Below, in pieces: positions 23,246 through 34,172 of a stretch of 64,000 bases of DNA. The first letter of the stretch is position 1, and the number at the start of each line of letters is the position of its first letter. Origin of the DNA: Glebionis coronaria (Eukaryota; Streptophyta; Magnoliopsida; Asterales; Asteraceae); the NCBI GenBank assembly GCA_025667525.1, contig CM046882.1, forward strand, positions 500,932,292-500,996,291. The letters are read 5' to 3'. Under the pieces are notes generated by a model. The model was not told the origin of the DNA. It saw only the letters and a program-made list of their open reading frames with translations, and did no database searches. The position numbers were made by a program, and so were the translations under genes.

Positions 23246-24070
23246 TTGGGTTTTGGCCCATTTGAGGGCCCAATAGGAGTATTCTGGTCATTTCACTTTC
23301 ATTTTCTGTTTAATTAGGTCAAAATAAACTAGTTTGCAAGTTTTTATAATTTTTAATAATTTTTGGATTTTTAATATTATTTTAATATTATTTTATTATT
23401 ATTTTTCAAATTTCACATTTTTGCACTTTTTAAATTTTTCTTAGCTTAAATACATTAAAATAGGAATTTTGAAACTTTTAGATTAATTTTATCACCTTTA
23501 GATTAATTTTTATATTTATTTTAACTTTTAATAGTTTTTAAATCATTTTAAATAGTTTTTCTTAGTTTAAAATTTTCTAAAAATAGTTTTTAATCTTTTT
23601 AGGTCATTTTAGAGGTTTACCAATTGAAAAATCTTTATTTGGGCTTTTTGATAATTCATTTGATTTTTAGGGCTTTAATTAGCATTTAAAAATTAAATAT
23701 TTAATTAATTAAAAGGTTTGAAAAAGTTTTGATCATTGGTAAACTCTTAGTTTATTTATTTTGATTTTTGGTGAATTTTGGGTAATTTTTAGAATTAATT
23801 TTTATTTTTGTACTTTTTACGGTTTTACGTGTAGTCGTAGTAGTAATTAATTTCACGTCTTCGTCATCCTCTTTTCTCATCCCCTTCTAACCAATATTAA
23901 TCTCAAACCAATTACGAATTATTCACACACATATACCTCCTTGGGAAACGAACTTTCACATCAGAAGGGTCATTAGTGCTTGATTTTCCTAAATCATCAC
24001 TTAATACTTACCGCTCATTTACGCTCTTTTGTTTCCCTAAACAAGAGGTGTAATTTTACTAAAATTATTT

Positions 24071-24088
24071 TGGCGCCGCTGCCGGGGA
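24071..24088 (+). other. Athila-1 primer binding site (tRNA-Asp type)
   Basis: TGGCGCCGCTGCCGGGGA lies three bases after the LTR. It matches the complement of the 3' end of plant tRNA-Asp with one mismatch (GCT for GTT), the usual primer of Athila elements. Confidence 0.85.
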
Positions 24089-24804
24089 GGTGTGTCGTGA
24101 TTAATTTGTCTTGTTGTTTTTAATATTAACCATAAATAGTATTTGTATTAGTAGAAATCTACTAATACGTATTATCGGTTTTTGGTTTTTCTTGTGAAAT
24201 TATTTTTACTATATTGTATTAAGTATCACAATCAATACAAAATATCTCCAAAAGTGTGAAAACACAATCTTAATTGGGATTTGATCTCCTAATTATTGTA
24301 TTCGAATCTCAAACAAAAAGAAAAAGGCAAAAATAGATAAATACTTTCGTGAAGCTCGATTTTGAAAAATACAAACTATAAGGTGGGTATACGGCGGGTA
24401 TTATAAAATATACTCTAAGGAAAAAGGCTCTTAAGTGCTTCGCGCCACCTCGTTTCCCCGCTTGCTTGTGAGTATTTTGAGATTGAAGGCTAATCGAGGG
24501 TTTTGCCGCCCAAAGTATTATTACGTATAATATATTTGCTTGGTTTCTTTGTGATTAAACCCTCTTGAACAATTTGGTTTTCACCAAAGTTCTAAAGTCA
24601 TTCGAAGGCGTTCACTCCACGTGATCGTTTTCATTCTTTTGAGGCTTCTTTAATCAAGAGTTTGATTCGAGGAGAGATTTGATAGATTGTTGTCTACGAA
24701 GATACACCAAAATCAAAAAAAATTAAAAACAATCAAAAACACAAAAAAATTGAAAATTCACAAAACACCCAAAAAGAATCTTCTTTGCTCACCTCCCATT
24801 CTTC
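24089..24804 (+). other. Athila-1 5' leader
   Basis: Non-coding. The block at about 24280-24480 is strongly similar to 54590-54790 in Athila-3, including CGCCACCTCGTTTCCCCGCT (24442-24461). It is a candidate packaging or dimerisation signal. Confidence 0.65.
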
Positions 24805-27800
24805 GTGAAGTTTATGATCGCTCGTAATCAAGCAAAACGAGCTCGTAAACGTCTTCAAAAGCAATCCAATCAAGAGACGTTGATTGAAGAACAAACTCCA
24901 ATTGTTGAACCTATTGTAGAACAAGAAGTCGTCATGGCTAATCGTACTATGATGGAGTTGCTACAAGAACCCACCGAGGGTTTTGGAGAGGCCATTGTGA
25001 TTCCCGCTATCCTTGCGGAGAATTTCGAGATTAAGACGGGTTTAATGTCGATGTTGCAAGCTAATAAGTTTAGAGGTCATGAGAAAGACAACCCGCATTA
25101 TCACATAAGGAATTTTAATCGTCTCACCGCTACTAGCAAGTTTAAGGATGTTTCACATGACGCCATTAAGATGATGTTGTTTCCATACTCGTTAGATGGA
25201 CCCGCCAAGATATGGCTCGAGAAAGAACCCCCAAATTCGATTTTGACGTGGGGTGATCTCGTCTCTAAGTTTGTGAACAAATTTTTTCCACCATCTAAAA
25301 CAACACATTTGAAAAATGAGATTTCAAGATTTGTTCAAAGAAATAATGAAAGTTTTTCAATGGCATGGGAACGCTTTAAAGAAATGTTACATGAATGTCC
25401 ACACAATGATTTTTCGGAATTGCATCTAATTGATACTTTTTATAATGGGCTTAATGATCATGAATGAGATTACTTGAATGCCGCCGCGGGTGGTAATTTT
25501 TTGTGCAAAACGACCGATGAAGCTTTAAAGATTATCGAGAATAAATCTAAGGTTTATAGCCCTCCCGTAACACACCGAGTGTTGCGAATTTGGGTTCGTC
25601 ATCATCGTCATCGTCTCGTATCATTAATGCCTTACATGATGAAGCTAATGAGGAAAATCGGTTTTTCGATAGATTTGCTAATCTTATGACTCATTGGAAA
25701 GCTCAAGAGGCTTTGAATTCCGATTCGGTTAAAGTGGTTGAAAAGAGTTGTTTGTCTTGTGGTGGAGCTCATGATCTTTCCGAGTGCATTACTGTCGGTG
25801 GTAACACTTCGAGTGCTTACGTAGCAACGGAAACTTATAACCAAAACGGCCAAGGTTCCCGCCCAAATCAAGCTCCACCAAATCAAAATGCTAATAACTA
25901 TCGAAACAACAATCAAGGTGGTAATTATCAAGGCAATTCACGTAACTACAACAAAGGGAATTATCAAAGTGGGAATGGACAAGTCACTAATCAAAACCAA
26001 AACCGTGATTTTCAAAACACTACACAAGGTTTTCAAAATGCTCACACTAAAAATCTTCAAGGAGAATTTTTGGACTATGCTAAAGCAAATGATGCTAAAT
26101 TTGATAACATGCAACGTGAGATGATTAGCTTAAGATCCGAGTTGAAAAACGAGCTTAAAAACGAACTTGCTAATGAACTTAAAACTCATGCAAATAAAAT
26201 GGAAGGAATGTCCAACGTCTTCAACAAAACCAACAAAAGATGGAACAAGGACAACATGAGATTAAGCAAGAATTGTTAAAAGCGGATGCTAGGCAATCAA
26301 AATTTGAAGACCGAATGGCAAAAATGTTTGAAGCAATCATGTGTAAACCCTCTTCCTCGGGTGGTCTTCCTAGTGATACCATTGCAAAACCGAAGGGAGA
26401 AATGAAGGTTATTACTACACGAAGTGGTAAAACTTTCAAGGAACCAATCTCTCGTCCAAGTACTTCTACGGAGAAGGAAATCAAGAAAGAACCCGAGGTG
26501 GTGGTCGAAAAGGAGCATATCACAATCCCACGAAGTACCGCTCATACCACACCTACGGTTGAACCAATACCAATCACGGAACCCGAGATTCCAAGGCCGT
26601 TGCCTAATGTCCAACCCACACCACCCTTACCTTACCCTTCGAGACGAAACAAAGAGAAATTGCAAGAACGTAACAAACAACAAATGGAGCTTTTTATAAA
26701 AATGTTTCAACAAGTGCATTTTGATGTGAGTTTAGCCGACGCGTTGTTGTATATGCCTCGTTTCGCTTCCACTTTTAAAAGTATGATGAGCGATAAGGAA
26801 AAGCTTTCAAAGCTTGCTAATTGTTCTTCGGTTTATCTTAACCGCATACCGGAAAAAGTTGGTGACCCCAGAAAAGTTTCTCATTCCTTGTGACATACAA
26901 GATATGAAAGAATGCCTCGCCTTGGCCGATCGTGGTGCTAGTATTAATTTAATGCCTCTTGAGATTTTCAAATCGCTTTCGCTTCCGGCTCTTACTCCTT
27001 CGAACATGTCTATCGAGATGGCCGATCATTCTACGATTTTAGCATGTGGAGTAGCCGAGGACGTTTTCGTTAAAGTCGGAAAGTTTTACTATCCCGTTGA
27101 CTTTATCGTTGTAGACATTCCTATCGATCAAAAAGTTCCTCTCATTTTGGGTCGTTCATTTTTGGATACATCAAGAGCACTTATCGATGTTCATGCTCGA
27201 AAAATCACCCTTCGTTTAAATGAGGAAGAAATTATCATCAATGCAACACAAAACTCCAATCTTTCTCATGTCTATTCTATTGCAACTTTAAACCATGGTA
27301 ATTCAACCAATGTCGTTTGCACAGAATTTTCACCAAGAGTTTTAGGAAATGTCGGCAAAAACAATTTACAATTTCCTCCGCCGGTGGAGGTTATGAGTGT
27401 AAAGCCTACAAAGAAGAAACCGTCAATACTTGAATCGAAAAATCCTTCACCTCACTTCGAACATTCATTCTTGAAAAATGTTGATAAGTCGCCGGTTTCT
27501 ACGAAAGATCTTTCGGATGACGAATATGTTGACCCCGATGGGGAAATTTTCTTTGTCGATAAACGTTTTGAGAACTTACCACCACCAAAACCAAAACGGT
27601 TTTCAAATGTGAGAATTTTTAGTGTGACTAACATCGTCTTAGAAACACCAAATATTTTTGACATAATCAAAAAGGGTTTTCATAAGGAGAGTTTAAAAGG
27701 TAAAAAAGGAAAAGATTTTAAATGTGATTTAAAAGATTTTTCTACAAATCTAACTCCGTCATCACCACGTGTTTTGAGTGCTACAAGCTCATCTACTCTT

Positions 27801-28142
27801 TTTGACGATGCTTTGTGTGGTCTTAGTGTGGGAGAAGCCCCTTTTGTTCCCTCATCCTTGTCCACCGAGGACGAGATATTCGACCCCGGAATTTCATGTA
27901 AAGGGAAATCTCGATCTTCCACCGATGCAATAAATGGAAACTATATCTATTTGCTTGGTGCGAGTCTACCTCGAGTAGCTCATGGTTTTTGTGACCTACC
28001 CATTGTCCCACCCTTCTATTTCTTCTCATCTATTTTATTTAAACCCTTTGGGTTTGTTTTGGCACATGTTGAAGTGGCGTTGATTTGTTTATCCAATGAA
28101 AACGAGAACGCCATCTTTGATTCCGGTATTTTGTATCATTAA
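24805..28142 (+). pseudogene. gag: Athila-1 gag-protease fused to an acidic FDPGI-type ORF
   Basis: Order: retrotransposon gag domain (24805-25467); TGA; remainder of gag with a CCHC-like knuckle CLSCGGAHDLSEC near 25755; Asn/Gln-rich stretch; gag-protease linker with TTRSGK (about 26415); retroviral-type protease (26890-27260) with D-R-G-A-S where D-x-G-A is expected. The frame then continues without any RT into about 290 acidic residues ending at 28142, with TEDEIFDPGI near 27865 and a partial second FDSGI copy at the end. Frameshifts lie near 25570, 26220 and 26870. Starting at 24805 places gag right after the leader. Shift-corrected, it would be one long polyprotein. Confidence 0.82.
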
Positions 28143-30400
28143 AGGACTTAGTCCTTAATACCGGTTACTTTTTGGGCCTTGTTTATCATGTAAGCCCCAT
28201 AAAAAATTGACCATACCATGATTTTCCCTAAATGTTCACATTTTGAGGGGATCGAGTCGAGCTCATGACTCGGTAATCAAAAACGAGGTGCCTCGTGGGG
28301 GAGATCCCATGCTTTTCCTTTTATGCTTACTAATAACTAATGAGGGGACTTGTACCCTTCCAACTCATTGTCTCGTGGTTGTTTGTGATTGTGTTATCTA
28401 GATCATCATCATCATCTACGATTGAAGACTCTCGTGTTCGTTTACGTGAGCTTCCTTCGTTTGCTTGAAGAAGTTTTTCACGAATCCATTGACGTATCCT
28501 TTATTGTTCTAACAATTATCTTTTAGCATAACTAATAAACGGCTTTAGATATATTGTTGATCACCCTTTCCATTCTAGATCCTAAGCATTCGATTCTTCG
28601 TCTCTAGTATGGGGATGCTCCACCTTTAGACTCGAAACATTGAGGACAATGTTTACTTTTAGTATGGGGGGTGAATAGGTACTTGCTTTGCTACGCCCTC
28701 ATGTTTTCCAACTTTCAATGTTTTGTTGCTAATAAGGCTAAAAATGGCCAAATTTTAAATTTTTTCTTAGATTTCATAAGTGTTTTTAAGACACGAATGT
28801 ATATTTTCCGATGGGTAGAATAAGAGCTAATTTTTGACTTGATGGGCATTTGGAGCCATTAACATTCCTTAACCCGCTCAATTCAAGTTTTGCTAGACTT
28901 TTATATAGGGAACTTTAAAACGCGAAAGTCTTAGCTCATTCGGGTTAAGAACAAGAACTTTTCGCAAGTTCCTATAATTGATTCTATAAAGTCACTTATC
29001 AAGGGAACTATAAAATGCATTCTCTAAACTTGAAAAAGTCCAAGAAAGTGCAAGATCCTATAGGTGGCTTGAAAACCCAAAACTTTGATTTGATATAGTC
29101 TTAATGAAAGCTAATCCAAATTTGGCTTAATTTTGACTTGCATGGCTAAGTATTCACGAGTCTCTTTAATTAGAGGTCTTTATATAGTGAAGAACGAGAG
29201 ATGATAGAGTTAGACAAGTGATCATACTAAACGTAGAACATGAAAATGTTCTTTCAAAAACTCATATGTTTTTAATTGTGGCTTTTTCTTCCCATAAGAT
29301 CAATGCATTAGGAATAAAAATAATTGCAATAAGTAAAGGCGTACGATTTGAAAGGTTACTTAGCCTCTAGCGCAAGATCGTTTAAAAGTTGCTCGGGGTT
29401 GAATAGAGTTCATAGCCAAGGCATAACTTATTGAAGCGGGACGCGAAGATTGGTGAATATCCAAAAAGGACCTAACAAGGCATGAGGAGCTATATTTTGT
29501 TGCTAAAGATCCAAGATGATGTGAAGTATCATTATTCCTAAATCAATATGAAGGATCGAGACACAGGACGAAAAGCAATTACTCCCCTAAAGATCATGGA
29601 GAAAGTCTATCCAAAAATACCCTTACAAGGTATGAGGATAAATATATCCAAGTCCGAAAAGGAGGTAGATCGTTGTATATCAAAGTCCAAAATATAGATT
29701 GAAGAAAAATGATGAAGTCGTGGTCCAAATATGAAGAATCTCTCAAAAACGTCAAGTGAAGAAATTCCAAATACATGAAGAGAAGACCATAATTTCAAGA
29801 ACGTCTTCCCAAGATTTGAAGTATGAAGTACATGCCAAATATCTGTCCGAGAAAGGTCTCAAATCGTGAAACGAGTTATGCCAAGATATGAACTTAAGGA
29901 GATACACGAGAAGCCGTTTTAAAAGATTTTGTCCTTCGGCTAACTATCGATTAAATCGTGCTACTTTGCTTTCGGACTAATAACTACTCAAATAAGTCAA
30001 TATGAATCACTTGTGATCCATGACAAATAGTTAAAAAAATGCTAGTAACCCATTTCCTTTTATAATAACTAGGATTGCGGGGAGAAAAATTATTACACAA
30101 TTTGGACGTATGAGTAGTGTTAGCATTGTGACTTGTACCAACAATGATCTCGTTTTTGCACTTAGCATGGAATGTATGACAATCAAGGATCACGAAATTT
30201 ACTCTAAGGGACATTTACTTGTTTCTATTCATTGACCCTAAAAGTCACATTGGTGATGAAAATCATACATTATGTCTTTACACATTCTCGTAGTATTTTT
30301 GCAAGTCTTTTAATTTTCAATAAAGTTTAATAAAATTGAATTTTGGTGATGCTTAGATACTTTATTCTAGCATTGCGTGAGGGCACGGCAATGGCTTAGT
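28143..30400 (+). other. Athila-1 3' untranslated region
   Basis: 2.26 kb with no supported gene. It contains the hairpin AAACATTGAGGACAATGTTT (28635-28654) followed by a TATGGGGGG run, and long stretches shared with Athila-3 (57205-58660) and, inverted, with Athila-2 (61488-62990). Confidence 0.75.
28635..28672 (+). other. Conserved hairpin plus internal purine run of Athila-1
   Basis: A perfect 8-bp stem AAACATTG/CAATGTTT with AGGA loop is followed 8 bp later by TATGGGGGG. The same pair is in Athila-3 (57704-57739) and in Athila-2 (62595-62633, inverted). Confidence 0.7.
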
Positions 30401-30409
30401 ATGGGGGAG
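30401..30409 (+). other. Athila-1 terminal polypurine tract
   Basis: ATGGGGGAG is directly followed by the 3' LTR start TGATGAG, as expected for the plus-strand primer site. Confidence 0.85.
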
Positions 30410-33400
30410 TGATGAGATGGCATTTATACATGATCTCATGGTTCTTTTCGGGCTTTAAATGCATAAAAATGTCATAAAATACCATATATATGCTTGTGTT
30501 TGTTTACTTGTGAATTTTAGGTATGGATATCGTGAAAAAGACAAAAGATCACAAGAAACAAGGAAAAACGGACACGAGAAACGAAGCCGTATAAAGAACC
30601 GGGCCCTAGTTCATGAATTATCCAAGATTTACCCTTGAAGACATACAAGATTGATCCTCAAACAATGAAGAAATGACACTTAAAACCCTTGTGAAATCAT
30701 AATTACAAGTTTGGTCCCTTAAGTTTGTCAAAATTACAAAATGGTCCTTCAACTTTGAAGAAATGGCAAGATTAGTCCCTCATCAAATCTAACCTGTCAA
30801 TTATAGACCCTCATGAAGGCAAACATCTATTGAAGACCTTTGAAGATCAAGAAAGTCCAAATTCAGTCCTTCAAATATGGAAAAGTGGCAAAAAAATAAC
30901 CCTTGAAACCCTTATTGCAAAGTTTGGTGGCAAAAGTGTGAAGTTTATAACTTGTTTAACAAAGGAAACTAAGTTTGGTTGACTGAAAACACGTTTTACA
31001 AGTTTAACCAAAGCTCAAGGACTACTAATGTCATTCTCCAAAGTTTAAACTTGCACAAACACGCGTCAAACACAATACACCCCCTTATTCCGGATCAAAA
31101 CCTTTACTGTTTACCATTCATCAACCCAGTTACCATGCCACTTAAACCAAAGGGTAAAATGAAATTACCCACACCCACGCTTGATTCACACATGCAGAAA
31201 CATAACCCACACACAAAACCCTCAATCCTATTACCCAAAGGGTCCCACACTCAACCTCGTCCACCTATCACATCACAACTTATTCCCAAAGGATTGCCAC
31301 GTGTCAAGATCAACATCCAAGACTCTTAGCTTAACCCCAAAGCTAAAATGAACGTCCATGATGCATTTGGACAGCTCATTCCATCAAATGATCTAGAAGA
31401 CCTCAAGGATAATTTGGGAATTTCACTTCTAGGGTTTATGAATAGTGTTAGGCTAGCATTTGCCTATAAAAGGAGACCTCAACCTGTGAGAGTCCCTTTG
31501 TTCCAGAATTTAGCTAATTTCATTGTAATTCCTTTTTATGAAATAAAGTTTAAATTTCTGAAAATTTTGAATTCTCATTTGTTATTTATAAAAGTTTGGT
31601 GTCTGGTTAGCTGAAATCTGAGTTCCATTCACATGTTTTGTTTGTTTTGAAAAAAGGTTTTAAGGATTAAAACACTTGTTTTCAGAAATCAAAGGTTTAA
31701 TCTGTTTTTGATCTCACCTTTCTGTTTGTTCATCTTAGCAGCTTGGAAGCTGGTACTTGTTTTGCTAGTACCTCAGCTCAAACAATCCAGGGCCTGGATG
31801 TAGGTCTTGGAGGTTTGCACCCTTCTCCTTTTTCATTTTTCTTAATTTTTTCTGAATATTGGTGATTTTGCATGATTCTTGTTGAATCTGTGTTTCTGTG
31901 ATTGGATCTTGTTTATCTGGGCTTGTTTGATGTTATTGAGTTGATGTTAACTTGATTTGTGGGTTAAATCTGAAATATCCTTTGAAAATTTGTAAAATCA
32001 GATAATTAAGGGGTGTTTGGGTTAACTGTATAAGCAGGTTTTGAGGGAAATTGAGTAGTTGTTTTGTGTTGGTGATTATTGGTATTTGTTTACCTGATAT
32101 ACTTGGTCATTTATTTGCAGGTTTTGTGGTTTGAAACACCTAGATCCTAAATTAGGCTCTAAAATCAGATTTACTTGTTGAAAATGGTTGTGGTTTAAGG
32201 GACACCTAGATCTATACATAGACTAGGGCTAATAAGTGATTAAACCTGGTTAGTTACACCAGGGAAGTAGGATTTGAGGCTTGAAATTGGATTTGTGGTC
32301 AATTAGATCAGCAAAGTGTGCATGTGTTCTTGAAGTTCTTAACAACAAGTGAAATCTGCTTTGATCTTGTTCCATACCTTGTTTCAGTGATTGATTTAAG
32401 TTTGTTTGTGCTTAATCATTGTTTATATAGCTTGTGTATGCATCTTGTTGAATTTGGAGTGCTTATTCTAGCTTAAAACTGCTTAAGTATTCATAACAGC
32501 TTATATTCCATGTTTGTGCTAGATCTGAGCATTGTTTGATTTTTCTGTGCTTATTGAGTGAACCAAAGTGTGTTTTTGTGCTTGATTGTGACTCCTTGTG
32601 ATTAATTGATCACTTGGGTGCCCTTGTCTTCCAATAAAACATACAGAATCTCTCTAAAAAGCCAAGTCAAATAGTCAAGGCAGTGGGAACCAGTTCCTAC
32701 TGAAAGTTCCCCCTGCTAGTGTATTTTGGTGTTCAGCTTATCAATAAGCTATTATAGCTTATTTTAACAAGCAACAACTTGGATTTTGTAATAGGTTCTC
32801 ATTATTTGACCCATTTGTTCATACTGGAGCAATTGGTGGGTTGACTTTAGGGTTTGACTAAAAAACCAACTTAATTGACTTTTTCAAAAGTGCTTATTGG
32901 CTTATTCCAGCTTATTGGTTTTGCTTATTGAATTTTGGTTGATAGTTTTGGCTTATTGAAGTCATTTGTGACATTTTGCAAGTTGAATCAAGCCCTGAGG
33001 TGTCCTAGATCTCAAACCCGACTATTTTGTCTTTTAGTGGATTTGTACTTTGCTTATTTCCGTCTTATTGAGTGTGCTTTTTCAAAATTTCTTTTTAGAT
33101 ATCTCTTTAGTATCCCAAAAGAAGGTTGTGTGTCAAATTAGAGCTTATGGCATTAGCTTATTGCTTAATGGGCTTAATGGCCCAATAAGGATAAGCTGTT
33201 TGATCATTAAGCTGTGATAAGCTCACTTTCAGCTTTTGGGCCTTCAGAGTTTTGTGTTTAGAATTAAATTTTGAGTCAGATAGTGCTTTTCCAAGTCTTT
33301 TGGGCTTATTTTGACTTTTTGGGCTAAAAAGCCCAATAAGCTTGACTGTTTTGGGTTTTGGCCCATTTGAGGGCCCAATAAGGGTATTTTTGTCATTTCA

Positions 33401-34172
33401 TTTTCATTTTCTGTTTAATTAGGTCAAAATAAACTAGTTTGCAAGTTTTTATAATTTTTTATAAATTTTGGATTTTTAATATTATTTTAATATTATTTTA
33501 TTATTATTTTTCAAATTTCACATTTTTGTACTTTTTAAATTTTTCTTAACTTAAATACATTAAAATAGGAATTTTGCAACTTTTAGATTAATTTTATCAC
33601 CTTTAGATTAATTTTTATAATTATTTTAAGTTTTAATAGTTTTTAAATCATTTTAAATAGTTTTTATTAGTTTAAAAATTTCTAAAAATAGTTTTTAATC
33701 TTTTTAGGTCATTTTAGAGGTTTACCAATCGAAAAATCTTTATTTAGGCTTTTTGACAATTAATTTGTTTTTTAGGGCTTTAATTAGCATTTAAAAATTA
33801 AATATTTAATTAATTAAAAGGTTTGAAAAAGTTTTGATCATTGGTAAACTCTTAGTTTATTTATTTTGATTTTTTGGTGAATTTTTGGTAATTTTTAGAA
33901 TTAATTTTTATTTTTGTACTTTTTACGGTTTTACGTGTAGTCGTAGTAGTAATTAATTTCACGTTTTCGTCATCCTCTTTTCTCATCCCCTTCTAACCAA
34001 TATTAATCTCAAACCAATTACGAATTATTCACACACATATACCTCCTTGGGAAACGAACTTTCACATCATAAGGGTCATTAGTGCTTGATTTTCCTAAAT
34101 CATCACTTAATACTTACCGCTCATTTACGCTCTTTTGTTTTCCTAAACAAGAGGTGTAATTTACCACAATCA
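30410..34172 (+). repeat. Athila-1 3' LTR (3763 bp)
   Basis: Direct copy of 20305-24067, carrying the same G-box, TATA and AGCTTATT cluster (about 32395-33345). It ends ...ACAATCA at 34172, followed by the target duplication. Confidence 0.93.

Larger units (their letters stand above)
20305..24067 (+). repeat. Athila-1 5' LTR (3763 bp)
   Basis: It is colinear with 30410-34172 over the full length. A G-box (CACGTG, 21191-21196) lies about 165 bp upstream of TATAAAAG (21358-21365). The transcribed part beyond carries the AGCTTATT word cluster at 22290-23245 and then an extremely AT-rich tail (23300-23800). Confidence 0.93.
20305..34172 (+). mobile_element. Athila-1: complete non-autonomous Athila-type Ty3/gypsy element (13.9 kb)
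   Basis: Two direct LTRs of 3763 bp each (20305-24067 and 30410-34172) flank an internal region with a tRNA-Asp-type PBS, gag-protease joined to an acidic ORF, and a terminal PPT. LTR ends are TGAT...ATCA on the right copy and ATTA on the left. The flanking 5-mers ATTTT (20300-20304) and ATATT (34173-34177) fit a target duplication with one later change. They fall inside the Gypsy-B integrase frame. No RT, RNase H or integrase motif is present, so it depends on another element. Six substitutions in the first ~200 bp of the two LTRs suggest moderate age. Confidence 0.92.
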
